A DNA stretch of 64,000 bases, from positions 10,547,021 to 10,611,020 of the forward strand of contig OZ038317.1 in assembly GCA_964035775.1 (NCBI GenBank), given 5' to 3'. The stretch's first letter is position 1. Each line of letters starts with the position of its first letter. Source of the stretch: Osedax frankpressi (taxonomy: Eukaryota > Annelida > Polychaeta > Sabellida > Siboglinidae). A model generated the notes under the pieces. The model did not search any database. It saw only the letters and a program-made list of their open reading frames with translations, and was not told where the DNA came from. Made by a program: the position numbers and the translations under genes. Positions 1 to 15,400 of this stretch are shown piece by piece.

Positions 1-53
1 TTTAGATACAAACAACATATGTGTGCATCATATGACTTATGTATGTTTTAAAC

Positions 54-2823
54 CTTAATTCTTTGCATGATACTTTCTTGCAATGACCAAAAATTTAATT
101 TCTCAATAGCTCCATTAATATCACTCTGAAATGGTGAATATAACGACATACCTGTATTTGTGATATGAAACCCTTATTTGGTGTAATGATATAAATAATA
201 TAGAAACTATGGTGCATTTCCAGTTATTTATTATGTAATCATATAATCCTAATTTCATTGGATATGAGTAGCACGTTATCGTAATTATCGTAAATTATTA
301 ATATATGTAAGATATTATAAAATATTTATTATAAATTTACTAATAAATTAAATGCTAAATCTAAATTTTGAATGCCACTGTTCTTATATAAAACAAGGCA
401 CTTAAATATAAATATATATATATATATATATATACTCTTTCATTAATTTAAAGTTTTACCACCGAATACATATTATTTATATATCATACAATTGTCACAA
501 TCTCCTAATATAGCGAACAAATTATATATTATATATCACCTATAAATGAAAAATAAACTTATATAACACCATACCGAAGGAATGAGAACTCAGGAATTCG
601 TGTTGGTTTCTAAGCTCGGTGATTTCGTTTGTGTTGTTTGCCATGATTACCGACATAGCAGGACTATCATTAAAGAACCGTATGCGAATTGCCTACAGTG
701 TGTATAATATTTAGTACCACAAATATTTCACTTTATATGATAATTTAATGGCATGAACTATATATATATATATATATATTACATTAAAAGTATTTAATTC
801 ATTGGATATACATATATTTGTGATTATATTAATATTATTATATTCTAAGAATATGCCCTAACATTTACTAAAGACATTTTCTCGTATTCCATTGGCGAAA
901 ATGTGAATTTGTCAATATTGTTCTTAAAATTAGTTTTCATCGTATCAATTGACATATCGCTGAGAAAATATTTCACGTTAATGATGTTTGAATAAAATTA
1001 TTATACTAATAAATAATAACACCGATATATATTATATTGTATTGAATTTATTATTTGATTATAATTTTATTATATATAAACCAAGAATGTTTGCTAATTT
1101 AAATATAAAAAACTTGTAAATATCAAATATGTTCTTTTTTATAAGAAGCGGTGAATTTTAGCATTTGTGTTTATTTATTATTTAAATATTAAAAACTCTT
1201 TAAGACTATTTTTCTTTCTCGAGAAATTAAGCCAATGCTTATAATGTAGAAGATTCTAGACAGTTTGTTACCATGTAGGTTCTAACAATGACAACTCTTC
1301 TTTACTCACTAACGATTTAAAGTCGAATATATATCCCTGCGAAGCTCTAACTATATTCGGAGGGATATATACATTCTGCAGTTGCCCCTGAAAGTCAAAA
1401 CAAATCTGACTGTTATTAATTACTAATCGGTGGTATCATTATATGTAAGGTATGGATATCAAATATATATACCATTTAAACTACGTAATTAGTATTTGAT
1501 TTATACAGTTTACTATATATAGTAAACTGCCTATACGCGGGGGGGGGACTAGGGGACTGGAAGAGGGGACTTAGACTAATTTTCAACTACATTTTGGTAC
1601 CTATTACGGTACGCTTTCGACTATATATCGCAATCGTATTTGAAACTACGCTCGCACCTACTTCGGCCTACTTACCAGTCGTGTGAGGCTGTTTTGCGTG
1701 ACGCTGTTCTCGCAGTAACTGGACTCCGAAATCGTGGTAACCTTTTCCAACTCTAGCCATAGCATCGTGGCACTTTCTCCCAGTGTACCTAAGGGACGAT
1801 ATAAGTAGTTATAAGTAGTTATAAGTAGTTAACGAAGGAGACGCGGTACTATGCCCACATCGATTACCACAACAATTAATTGCATTATACCTTTTAGGAA
1901 TTTCATGAAATCCCTTACAGAAGCATAACTCTTGAAAATCCGTTGTATTTTATGGTATTCCATTTGTTCATCTACTGAAGCTTAGTTTTGTTCATTTGTA
2001 AATGGTTTAGGTTAGTCTATATGGTATAATATCACTAAATAATTTATATAATATGTAAATATATTATTCGCGGATATATATATTATAATATATAAATTCT
2101 ATAGATAGTTTTGGTATAAATAATTACGCAGTGTAATTATATATATATATATTATATAATGTATATTGTTTTATAATTATATTTCTACGTTGAAAGCTAT
2201 ATACTATTTAATATCATGTATAATATCAGTATATTTAATATAGTATTATATAAACGATATATGGTATCCTCATTATATTCTCTATCATATTCTATCGGAA
2301 ATGATTTAATCATCACTATCAGACGATATTCTCTAAATAAATCTGATTTTGCAAACAAAGGAAATCTATCTTGGGCATACCATTCCATTAATTTTATGTT
2401 ATCCAAGTTCTAAATAATTAAATATAATGACGTAATATATTATTAACATATCAATTTAAAATACTAAAATATAATTATTTTACATTTAGTTATTTAATAA
2501 ATTATAAATTGCATATCGCATTCGTTTAATATTAACATATCGCATTCGTTTAATTGGTGGGTTAAATTCAATATTTTTTGTTTTATTTACAATGTGAACG
2601 TTTTGTCCAAAAATCTAAATAATATAAATTAACATTTAACATGCAGGTATTGTTTTTAAAATAAAGGTTTATATAATTTTCGAATATTGCCTTGGATTAT
2701 AAAATATTAATTTAGATATTAGAAATTGAATATTAATATCAACCGGAAGTGATAAGAAGATATTAAAATACTCGACAAATAATGGATCTTCCAGCTGTAG
2801 AGTTACTTCTTCAATCGAAAAAT
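54..2823 (-). CDS. RGS22: RGS22-like protein, N-terminal part (3' end beyond the left edge)
   Basis: Eight exons in transcript order: 2744-2823, 2537-2614, 2256-2409, 1676-1788, 1272-1387, 863-959, 575-692, 54-151. All have AG/GT borders and join in phase into 284 open codons, continuing left of the window. The first exon shown reads FSIEEVTLQLEDPLFVEYFN, then IFLSLP. This resembles the start of RGS22 (…FLVDYFNEFLSLPTF…). The third exon has WYAQDRFPLFAKSDLFREYR, like the RGS22 segment ending in FEYRLAKL. The fourth has LGESATMLWLELEKV, like an RGS helix. RGS22 is a large multi-RGS protein expressed in testis and ciliated cells; RGS domains bind and switch off G-alpha subunits. The initiator exon must end with one spare base and was not found between 2824 and 6014. 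The RGS relationship is remembered similarity, not a search result; another RGS-like protein is possible. Confidence 0.6.
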
Positions 2824-3103
2824 CTGTAAAAGAAATTTGCATAATAATAAAAAATATATGATATCAAGATAAAATGCGAACCTGAATAAAATATATATTA
2901 TCTTTTGCGTCTCTACCAACTCTTAAATAATATTATATGAAAGATAATCACATATGAAATAGATGACAATTATATTTTTATGTTATATAATAAAGTATAT
3001 AGTATCAAAATAATGAATTCAAATTAGTATAAATAATAATATCCATTATTAGTAATATTTGATAATATGATATGATTTTAAATTATAATATATTCTATTT
3101 ACA

Positions 3104-3105
<2 letters not shown>

Positions 3106-3166
<61 letters not shown>

Positions 3167-3174
3167 GTATATAT
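3106..3174. repeat. (TA)n microsatellite
   Basis: Nearly pure alternating TA with single interruptions. A second run lies at 4199-4247 and shorter ones at about 414-434, 20370-20402 and 53525-53545. Confidence 0.9.
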
Positions 3175-4197
3175 CCTCATAATGTACATAATATTAACAA
3201 TAGTAGTACTCGATATCACCAAAGTAATATTATATTGTAATATAGTATTAGTATATTTATAGTGATATATAATAGTGATTACATGTAATAGTATTACTAT
3301 TAGTAATATAATTATTTAGATGCGCAACATATAAATATATATAATTTTCTATGACGCAAAATAATCTTAGTATTTTTAATTATGTATTTGATAATAGTGG
3401 TCATTAATTTGTAAATAATCTGCTTTGAAATATGAAATAATGTATCAAACCATTTATATAAATTACTAGAGTTACAAATTGGTTAAATTGGGTTAAATAA
3501 TTAAAATAAGAATAGTAAACGTTTTCAATATAACATTAATAAAATAACATTTATAATTAATTAAATGTAATTATTTAAAATCTATTGGCGCTTTTATTTT
3601 ATGAAAACATTACCTATTAATGTTTTTCTTTTTTCCATTTTCTAGAAAAATATATTTATCTATGCATATAAATTATTTATCAATATTTAAATTTTCAAGG
3701 TGAATCTTATTATTACTATAAAGTATTTGTATTTAAAACTGATAATGTTATTTATTTTATATTGTTTATCTTATTTATAGTGACAACGATGCAACACAAA
3801 AAATCATTTGCAATTTTAAACTATTATTTTCTCAACAAGAATGGTTAAGTAAATATTTAATAGATATATTTCCTATATTTTATTTATATTTTTCCAATTG
3901 GTAATCTCATCATGATACTGGTAAGTTACTAGTTTGTAGGCTAAATGTACCAATAGCTTAATCATAAATGTCAATAAAGTGAATCTTTGAGTTTTAAAAC
4001 ATAATTCGGTTAGATTAATCTTTTGATTAAAATCAATCTTTATCTCTGGCTTATACTTAGGTAGAATGTATATAATTATATAAAGTAGGATTAATCATAA
4101 TAATTAGTAGTATATATATTAATACATTATACATTACATATATTACATATATTATATATATTACATATATTACATATATGTAATATATTACATATAT

Positions 4198-4253
<56 letters not shown>

Positions 4254-5846
4254 TTTTAGGTTTAAATTATAATAGATATATTGTGTTTTATAAAGTATTT
4301 TTATTATTTATATAAGTTAATAAATATTGATATTTATATATTCAATTTTAATATATTATATTATTTCAATCTTATGCTAATACACTAACATCTATAGGGA
4401 ATTTTTTTATATATATAATATTATTTTAGGTTTAAATTGTAATAGATATATTGTGTTTTATAAAGTATTTTTATTATTTATATAAGGTAATAAATATTGA
4501 TATAATTAAATATAATATTAAATATAAATATATAATGTTGTATGAACATTTATTTTTTCAAAAATATATATTACTGTAATCCTATATCAATATTCGTAAT
4601 CTGGGTGATAGTATCATATGTATATCTTCCATTAGGTGTTAATAATCTTTATAAAGAATCCGAATAATTTTATTATTATTAATAAAATATTATTAATATA
4701 TTTCATACATCGCTTATTTATTTAATAATATGTTATGCACATATATGTAAATATGATATATTAGGTTAGGTGCATCAAAAAACATGTACAGGCTGGTAAA
4801 TTATGTTACATTCATATGCTATGCATGCTAGATTTAATATGAGAGAAGTTTTAAAAATAACAATAAAATCTGAAGACATATATATCTAGATATGCATCTA
4901 TAATTTGACATTAACACTACTCAAAGATTTACTACTACAAAATTAGAGGTAATAGATGTTAATTTATCAGGATACTATTAAAATGAGATTAGATTATGTA
5001 ACCGGATGGTATAGATATAAGATAATTGATATGGATAATATTAAATACTACGGGATCATGATATAATATAGGGTAAAATTGAGATTATACAGGATAATCT
5101 TATATTATAAAATATAGTTCAAAATATTGTATTCAGATAATATTATAAATTTGTATGTATATTATAATACCAACTACAGTGGGATACATATGAAAATAAT
5201 ATCCTTATGCAATCTCCATTTGGTTTATTATTTAAGTTATTATTACATACGAGAGATTTTCATATGCTTCCAATATCACCAATTATTTCTAATAAATCTA
5301 TTCATTATGTCAAAACACAATAGCCTATCGAAGTATCTATTATTACTATAGAGTAGGCATGGTCGATAATAGACTAGAAAACACATAAAGCGAATGAATG
5401 ATATATGTATACCATTGCTACAACTAACATTTGCACTAACGATATCAATAACTATGATAACTATTGAGATTAAATTATAATATAGATGATAGTAAAAACT
5501 AACTTACACCATTAATATGTTTAATATTAACACGTAATTGTTTATCTATATTATATGAAATTTAATAACTAATTATTTTGGGTAAATAATACTTTCTTTT
5601 TTGTAATAAACTAATTTATGCAAATGCAAAATATGTACATTCGTTAAATTCCTTTCATTCCATGCCCTTTTTAAAACTATTTAATATACTAAATATAATT
5701 ATTTAATTTTATTTTACAATAACATTTCACAGTAATTAGAAAATAGATATATTTATATAATTTGTGAATATACATTTACTTTTAACTTATAACCTTTTTA
5801 TTATGAAAATATATTAAAGATTATTAAGATTCATTTATATTAAAGA

Positions 5847-5852
5847 TTTATT
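5847..5852 (-). terminator. Candidate polyadenylation signal of the NOV-like gene
   Basis: AATAAA on the minus strand, about 165 bases after the NOV-like stop codon. Such hexamers are common by chance in DNA this AT-rich, so only the position supports it. Confidence 0.3.
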
Positions 5853-6014
5853 TTAAAAATGAAAATAAAATAACAACTGAAAGAATGGTGATATATTCGG
5901 TAGTATCATAAATTAAATCATAATAAAATGGTCATCGGGGGGGACCTCAACAATGACGTATCAGAAAAAAAAACATGATTCGAAGTCCGAATACACATTT
6001 ATATAAATAAATGG

Positions 6015-9000
6015 TTATATGAACATGCAGAGAGAAATTGATTTGTTGTGCAGGGCAGCTGAGAGATTACGTATACGCATTACAGTCGGCCGGTCAGTCA
6101 ACGCAGAATAGACGCGATAGACTTCGAAAGCACGACCGAGCTTTTCGGCTCGGTCGTACTGCGCCGGAGAGAAATGGAAGAACGAACGGTCGGAGGACGA
6201 GGTGGCCTTGACCTCAATGTATACCTGGGCGGAGAAGGTGACACGGGGTATGCGAGAGTTTTAAGATGTCGAGCCTATTAAGCTAAATATACGGGGTCTA
6301 TAATGAACAACACTATATAAATATTAGAATTCTAATATGTATAAAACACTACTATAATAGAACACTACTATATATAAAATAATATATTATAATAGAACAC
6401 TACTATATATAAAATAATATATTATAATAGAATACTACTATATATAGAATACCATATTATAATATAATATCACCATATAAAGAATACTACTATATATATA
6501 GAAAAATATTTTATAATAGAACAATATATTCTAATAGAATACTACTAGACAGAAACTATACTATAATAGATCACTACTATATATAAAACAATATACTACA
6601 ATGTATTTCTACTATATATAGAATACTATACTATAATAGAATACTGCTATAAATAAAACAATATGACTTTCATATTATTAACCTTGATTAAAGATTTGGA
6701 CACAGACACGATATCTGCATCAAAATACGCTGACTCCGCATTAAATGAGATGTCGTAAGACAAAAACTGTTCCTCATTCTCATTTGGCCACTCAACATCG
6801 TGGATTACACTTTTATCGAGTTTCGATTGTGCTAAGAGTTGTCTACAGTAGTACCAAGATAGGTCAATGTATCAAACATATATTGTAGAAATCGTACGAA
6901 TATCTTATATGATAGAGGATATATATATATAAATATTTAAACTGAATCATTTGTAAATTATGAGTAGTAAATTAATAATTATACACAGAATATTAAAATC
7001 TAATAAACTCATTTCGGTTTAAGAAGAGGTTGCAGTCGTTAAATATTAATTTTATAATATTTTACTAATATTTATTTATACATAAATTATGAATTATTTG
7101 TACAAATTTAAGATAAAAAAAGCAATATCAATTATATTTATATTTGAATATTCTACTTGTCAAATAATTTACTATTATTATCACGAGAACCCTGATATTG
7201 CTTTAGCTCTGTAACTACAAGAAATTCAACATTTTAAACATAATGGTGATATTTTATTTATATTTTTGAATTTTATACATTATTTACAATATTAAATAAT
7301 TATAATTTGATAACAATTATGATTACTAAGGCGATTCACAGTACTGCGAAACTAAAAATATGAGATTTCCTTTAAGTGGGGTGCGGGTGGGGAAATTTTA
7401 GAAAATTTTAATTTTTTTTATTATATAAAATAATAATTCAGGTTAATTTCAGGTTTTAAAATTGAATACAAATATTCAAATAAAGTATTTTAAAAAGTCA
7501 ACTCTAAGAAAATATTATTGATTATTTATGTACATTTCATTAATTTTTGAATAAATTAATTCAATTAAACTTTATTGTAACCAAAGGTTAACTTATAGTT
7601 TAACGATTTTTATAATATTAAAAAAAAAATGAAAGTTAAAAATGCAATGTTTATATTTATATTAAAAGGTCAATGGGTATTTTTACTTTTACTGTTATTG
7701 CATAGCTTATAAAGGTAGACGCTAGTAGGAGGGATATAAAAAGATCATATAATTTAAATGATCATAAACTTTAAATGGAATTTTCTCAGTATTTTGAATT
7801 TTTAGACTAAAAATCCGATATCTTTTTAGTTTACAGTTCGTTTTCGATAATATTTTTACAGGATATTTAATATAGTTATACCTAAAATAATTGTTTTCAA
7901 CAATTTTAGAATAGTTATTAAAATATTTTATAACAGATTTTATAACATTGAAAATATAACATTGAAAATATATTGTTGAAAAATATATTTAAATTTTGTT
8001 CACAAATATTTTTTGGCCGTATTATATTTTTGTAAAATGTTGAACACAATATTTGTTGAATTTGGTTTCCTTATTAAAGAGTAATTAATTTAGTAGAAAT
8101 GCCATGAATATTCAATGAGATAACAGAATTAGCGTAAGAATAAACTCCATATTATTTTACATTGGATCAATTCTACCCGCAGATAGCCTAAGTAGTAATT
8201 ATGCTATATATATAATATACCATATTTATATATATTATTAATTAAACTGTTACATTATATAACTTATATTAGATTAGTTCTTTGGTAGTATTTCTATTAG
8301 TTATATGATATTAGATTCACATATCTTTTGTAGAACATTTTTCAATTTAATATCTTGAGAAAAAATAATATACATTCATTAGATACGGCAGTTATACTGA
8401 CCAAAATATATTCACAACAATCTAATATTAATAATAATACTATTATATGTCAATATAGTAGACATATATATATTATATAGAATTTTATATTAAAATGTGG
8501 ATCATATTTTTTACAGGTGCATTATTGACCAGTAATTTACTTTTCCCCTAATTGGTATTAGTCATTGAACCAGTCCCTAAACCATTAGCAGTTTATGAAC
8601 CTCTCCCTGCAAATGTACCATCTGCATATACATTATAAACATTGTTCTTTATGCATGCATATAAATATAAATAATAAAAGTGTATAATCCTTCAAATGAA
8701 TTTTCTGGGAATAATTATTTTCATTTTCCTAAGGTATAAATATAACAGCGTATTTAATTTAAGACTTAATACAATAATATGTATTTGTATGCAATTTGTT
8801 TGTTGATTTATTTTTGATAAAACAATATACATATATTATATAATTAAAAATTCTTTTTAATAAATTTATGCCGACAAAAAAATATTAATATTATTTAGTA
8901 AAGTTCGAGATTTGATACACAGATTTATATTATCATTATTATACAAATACAATGTTTACATGTGAGTTCTATAATGTGTTTTCTATAAGAGGGTTTAAAA

Positions 9001-9438
9001 AATGTTGGCAATATTGCAAAAAATTGAATCATTATTATATTTTATGTATCTTTAACATTTATTTGCAATGAATAAATAATTCTCATTACAATAAAGATGA
9101 GCTTTAAAAAGTTGATTTGATATAATTATTACATTTTTGTGAAATACAAAACTTATACCATTTATTGATAAATAATCATTTTTAGTAATAATAAATTATT
9201 TAACTTATAAGTTCTCAATAACAATTGTGAAAATCTATTATTAAGTTATTTATATAATCAATTACACTACAAACTAATTCATAGACTGACCGGTAGACAA
9301 GGCTCTCTCCCCAATACCCGACGGAGTGGTTCCTATCTGATGATGTGCTCTGTGCATTGTTCATTTCGCTTGATGCCGTCGTGAGAGCTGTCAAATCAAT
9401 ACCTGTGTTGCCAGTCTCTTTCCTATCGAATACCTCCT
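6015..9438 (-). other. DUF3883 domain, C-terminus of the NOV-like protein
   Basis: The last three exons. HSVGYWGESLVY (first exon) matches the usual opening, an IGxxGExxVY-type motif. The second exon has VEWPNENEEQFLSYDIS with Asp2347. The last exon starts VYIEVKATSSSDRSFFHFSP with Glu2374 and Lys2376, and ends FEVYRVYSALTDRPTVMRIR. DUF3883 is the C-terminal mark of NO VEIN proteins and occurs also in bacterial restriction-type proteins. The D...ExK layout resembles PD-(D/E)xK nuclease folds; catalytic activity is inference. The stop codon is TAA at 6015-6017. Confidence 0.85.
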
Positions 9439-12400
9439 CTGCGATATAGAATCACTCATTTAAAAATTAAATAGATTATATTACAAAGGAAATTTGCATT
9501 GTAATTTATGCATACAAATAGATATAATGCTGAAATTCAATAAATTTAATAAATTAATTCAAAAAATTTAATAATATTTTAAAGAAAACAAAATATTTTT
9601 ATTTTTTAAAAATCTGCATTGTTTAAAATCTAGTCATTATTGAATAGATTAAACTTATTACACTATTGTACTAAATATTAATTCAGTTATGGAAGAATAT
9701 GTATATAATAAATATAGGAAAAAACTCTATATAATAATGTAAGAAATCAATAGAAACTTCAATATAGAATTGATATAGAAGTATTTTGGCAGCATAGAAA
9801 TATAATATGAGTGAATAAATACTTCATAGATATCAATGAAACCAAATTCAATCTTGGAACTGCATTTAATTTTCTCAAAGAGTTTATTGATTTGCAATTG
9901 GCTGTCTCCGTCAAATTCAGAGATGAAATTTGACGTTTCTGTGGAGAATTTGATTCAATTCGATATAAAATAACAATATGGGCATTGTTAGATTGATATA
10001 ATTACATATTTGTTTACTCACACAGTTGCATAGACTTGTGATTATTAGCACATTCCTGTGTGAATATTCACAAACTCACACACACACACACATGTGTGAA
10101 TATTCACAAACTCACACACACACACATGTGTGAATATTCACAAACTCACACACTCACACATGTGTGAATATTCACAAACTCACACACACACACACACACA
10201 TTTGTTTATATTCACAAATTTACACACACACATGTGGATATATTCACAAGCTCACACACATACACATATGTGTGTGTTTATTCACAAACACACACACACA
10301 CACGTGTGTGTATATTCATAAATACACACATGCACACATGTGTGCATACACCTGAAACCTGAATATATAAACCTGAAACCATCCTATCATCGGAATTACA
10401 TGTATTCGTGGAGAGAGCACCTCCCTTGCTGTTGGATTTTGTGTTGTTTGTGGCAGAAAATGACGCAGTTGCATTTTGATGTAGATTGCGGTTCTGTAAC
10501 GACTCACTCTTCGTGCGTGTATCACATGTAGGCGTGGTTAACTCGGCCTCGTGTTCGAGTAGATTGCATCTGGTCGGAAGGACATTTTAGTTGTAGGATT
10601 TATTGAAATGGAAGAGTTTCGACTCCAGACCTGAGAATTTCTAAACTAAAGAAGCAGATATTGGTTATAATGTGAAATTTTCAACAAATTAAATAGTAAT
10701 GAAGTGTGTGTATTTAATTGCAAGTCTAAAGTAGTTTTTATAGAATTCTATTGTATTACTTTCAGCGATGAAGCTGATAGCTATAGATATCTTACGAGAT
10801 AACCTGAGATGATTCTGTATTCTGATATCGCCTTTGGAATAGAATCTAGTTATCTCTTTTGTTAATTGCCTGTAGTTTGAAAGGCAGTCCTCCAGTATCA
10901 TAAACTATATTATATAAACATTAGTAAGAATGAGGCAAAAATAATAAAAATGTTACTGTAATCAAGCAGATATCTGCTGTGCGACCAATTGGTGATAATC
11001 TATTTTAAGGAATTCATATTTTGTAATAAATAACGACTACTATATCACTTATGTAAATAAACACCGGGTATTAAATACTTATAACTTAAGTGTAATAACT
11101 ATTACATGTTATTTATAATTAGTTTGTTTGAAAAACAATATAGTTGTATTTTAATGTAAATAAATAGATTTTTGAATAATTAATGCTAATAATATTTAGT
11201 TTATTTTTCTTTAATAATTTATTTTCATAGAGAAATAATTAAAGAAAATACTCCATTGTTATGTCATCACAATGATAACAATGGTGTGATTAGTAGCAAC
11301 AATAATAACAACTCAAATAACAAAGATAATAATACCTTAAGTTTCTCGTCCTCCATGTCAAGTCTACACAGTAAAGAACCAAACAAACAATGCTCTTTTC
11401 TTCTATATGTCAAGTTTATAGCTGATGCCTAAGATATATTAAATGCTTTTTTATAAGGAATTATTATCATTGCGATATTTTATAAAATAAATAATTACTT
11501 TGTATTTATAAAATGTACTCTTTTATTAGATAATCGTACAATTAAATATAAATAGATAGATCACACCACATTATTTAAATGGACAGTGGAATTGCAATCT
11601 ACAATTGAACCTTATCTTTTGACTGACCGTGAGGAACTGAATTTCTTTGTAATCAAATTCAGTTAGTTCCTTATACATATGATTGTAGTCTGACTTCACT
11701 AGATTCTATGATAATTGATATCATTATTACATCATTTTAAATTGAATTACATTTTCTTAGAATTCACTTACATCAATATTATATCATTATTACATCATTG
11801 TTTCATGATAGCCTAATTCTTAAATATTCAATAACTCCTAAATTCAGTTATTGAATAAAATAATTATGTAAAATGAATACCTTTTGAAACAAGTGAACAC
11901 ATATAATCACAGTTAAGGAAGATGTAAATATTAAAATTAATATTATTATACAAATTATAAATATATTAATAATTAAGATAATTATATTATTAGTGTAACA
12001 GATTTTATGAGATCATTGAGGGATTTCTATATTTTTATAATATTCTATTGTTATTACATATTGGTACATCTCCTTTTTGATATTTACACATTTTGCCTAT
12101 TCATATAATAAATATTTTAAGTTGGAGTAATTGTAATAAAGTAAACTAACCAAGACGCATTCAATGGAATTCAAACAGAAACTGATGGTAGAGTCAAAGG
12201 TCACGGGTTGCAGATCATCTAATCTCAACTGTCTAGAATAGACGCTGGTAAATCTAGGCACCAGGAAGCCGAGAAGATTACTAATATTTTCACGTTGTTC
12301 CTCTGTTAATGCATTATTTAATTCTCCGTTAAATTATGTATATTAAAGAATTTGAAAATTAATTAATTTTTATTATTAACATTATTTATTTAAACAATAA

Positions 12401-15400
12401 ATTAATGAGAATAACATTTTTGTTTATTTAAATTGTAAAATTATACAGGATTTGAGAAAATAAAATATGTAAATTAAAGCTGTTAATTGTGGATTAAAAA
12501 TAAATATCAAGAATGGAAGTATGAATGAAATTAGAATGCAGACAAATATGATGAAATATGAGGTAGTAGAAATGGGACATTGATCGAATATCAAAATATA
12601 TGCAATTCAGAAAATGAATGAATTAAGAGAGAAAAGAGAAATAATTGTAGGAGTCAGCGATAAAATTTAATAAATGAAATAGAATTGGAACACAAAAAAG
12701 AAACCTGAGAAACCAGTAATATCAACACAGTGTTCGATATCGGTGACTTGCTCGAGTAGTTCATCGGAGAGGTTAGTGTCAATAAGTAGTGGATGCGAAT
12801 CAATTGACACACGCCGACGGGTGTTTTGAAGTTCACTCGATACGCCTGCATCACCTCCGCGTCTACTCGTTCTGACGGGTAAAAATCGACACTCGCCGAT
12901 CACTTTTAAAAGACTCTGTTGTGTATAGGAAATATTACTTGCGATGTGAATTTCATAATAAATTAGTTTAAAAATGTTAAATTTATCAAATATTTTTAGT
13001 TAGTTGATTTTATTTCATTACTATTTAATAAATATAATAAATAATAAATAACTATTCTTACATAAATAGCATTTATGTAAGAATAGTTATTTTTGTGTTG
13101 TAATGCTTTAATCTATTTACTACAAAAATGATATTCTCATTGAAGAATTAAAAGTCTTTGAATAATTAATATCCATTCTTATGCCGAAACTAATATTATT
13201 CCTAATGAATGTAATCATTTCATCTGCTGCCAGTGCAATTTGCAAAAGTTAACACGTCAAACAGATTATTGCACATTCCTGATATTGTAAGACCTAAATT
13301 CAATTGATATCAATACACACAAACAATGAACTCGATAGTTAATTAAGTTTTGCCATTGAACGCACGATAAGTTGTAAACCTTGAGTTTTTGTTCATTGAT
13401 TGATGCGATATGCCCGAAAGCAAGGCATGCGTCCGTATATTTTTCCACGCCGACCAAATTGCGTAGCAGATTAGCGTAGGCCTTGACGGGCGGGTTCAGG
13501 TTTAATCCATAGCTGTGGTCGGGTTAGATTGCAGCTGATTTAGTACTTGTAAAAATGTGAAACGCTATCAATACGTGTACCTAATAGGTACTACCTATCC
13601 AACTAATATTGCCTATGTAGTGAATAGGCAATATTAGTTGGATAGTTACACGCATTGCTTGAGCGTACTACCTAAATCTTGTACGTATTGCACTGGGCAG
13701 TTAACAAACTTGGAAAAGATTGTAGAAACTTCTGAATCATAGTAGTCTTTGAATGCGTAATAGTTAACGTGGGATTTGTGTTTTCTAAACAACCCGCTGG
13801 AGTCTTTACGGTAGAAATCCCTTAAAGGTAGCATTTGACCATTGCAATTGTTGTCTGCAATCAAATGAGGTTCTTATCAAGAAATCAGATGTCATAACAA
13901 TTATACATTATTATTTAACATTTTCAATGATTCTATTCTAATAAAAATATCCTTATTCATAAATACTCTAAATTTTACAATAAATCAATAATAATATACT
14001 TAATGAATTTACGTATACTTTAATTATTGTAATTATATTTAGTTAAAATATATGTATATGTAATTATATTAATTAATTTACTAATTAACTTATCCTATAT
14101 GAACTAATTTCGAATGTACATAATATCTAAGATTATGGATTTCTGCTAACTGAAATACATGTCATGTTCATCTATATATGGTTTGAAGATCATTTTAGAC
14201 AACAGATCACTCATAAAGTCTGCATTGTCCTCAAACATGCATTGTCGATTCATATACCTATTAGAATTTGATTTTCTATGAGATGATTTGTAAAGTAAAA
14301 TGTATTTGTTGTAGTAAAAAACTATTAAAAACTAATATTAATCATGAAGGTGTAATCTGAATATGGAAACAAATAAAAAAATTATTTATTTTTATTTAAT
14401 AAATTTAAATATAATTAAGATTTAATTTTTAACAAACTTATAAAGAAGAGTCATCTGTTTTACTTTCAAATTCACTTCCTGTTTAGGTGAAATTGAAGAG
14501 AATATTTTGACCACAATAGAATTATTAATTTTACAATCGATACCAAAGAATGCATAGAAAGATTCCAAATCAATATCTCCACTTTTCGAAGATTCTGTAA
14601 AAAAAACAATAAATAATAAAAATGGATTATTTATTATATATTTTATTAATATGTGCATGGATATCAATTATTTCATAGTTTATCATTACTATAAATAAAG
14701 AAAGTTATAAATTACAATAACAGAACCTTCAATAGTAACATATTGAACTAGTTCTCCTAAAAGGTTATAGTTTTCAATGTTGTAAATTAATACCGGGCAG
14801 GATGAGTACTCATCAGATTTCAATTTTTGTATTTCTCGTAATCTGTGCTTATTTGTATCTAGGAAATTGTATATTAGTATTGGTATTTTTATTTACCGGC
14901 TTTCGAAAATTTTACAATTATTTGGATATTAGATAATACAGTTATTTTAAGATCAATTAAATAATAAACCTATTGTTACAGTTGGAAGCCATTTTGTAGA
15001 AATCAAGATAGTGTGAAGATCACTGGGTATATCAGTGAGCTCTCCTTTACTGGTTACCTTATACAATGACTTTGATAGATCGGGCCAATGGTCTCTAAGT
15101 ATTTCTAGTAATATCTGAAATAGTATTTGCAAAAATTAAATTTAATTTAAACACCTTTTAAAATTTTTTTTTTTAATATTGACGTGAATTTAAAAATGAT
15201 TTCCTACAAAATACAAACTTTGTAAGATTTATAAATTTCAATTTTCCGTTGTCCTTCTATAACATTTTTAAATAGGTGACTTATTTGCCTAGACTCAAAA
15301 TTTATGAGATAATCATCATCTGATATTTTCTCTTTGATTTCCTAATTCATATAAATGTTCAATATAAAGTAATTACATTATATGTTTCATGGATAAATAT

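Larger units (their letters stand above)
2824..6014. other. Intergenic gap between the RGS22-like 5' end and the NOV-like 3' end
   Basis: Very AT-rich sequence with long TA runs at about 3106-3174 and 4199-4247, and a duplicated AT-rich block (about 4250-4325 and 4405-4490). The missing first exon and promoter of the RGS22-like gene should lie here, as should the 3' UTR of the NOV-like gene at its right end. I found no exon here that I can support. Confidence 0.5.

Noticed and set aside
3781-3844. Plus-strand exon-like stretch (TTATAG acceptor, DNDATQKIICNFKLLFSQQE, GTTAAG donor)
   Set aside because: No partner exon on either side fits, and one 63-base open stretch with loose splice sites is expected by chance.
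10130-10355. His/Thr-rich plus-strand frames
   Set aside because: Translation of the CA-rich minisatellite.
11221-11433. Asn/Ser-rich plus-strand frame with an acceptor-like start
   Set aside because: The minus strand here carries NOV-like exon 11336-11428, which fits phase on both sides.
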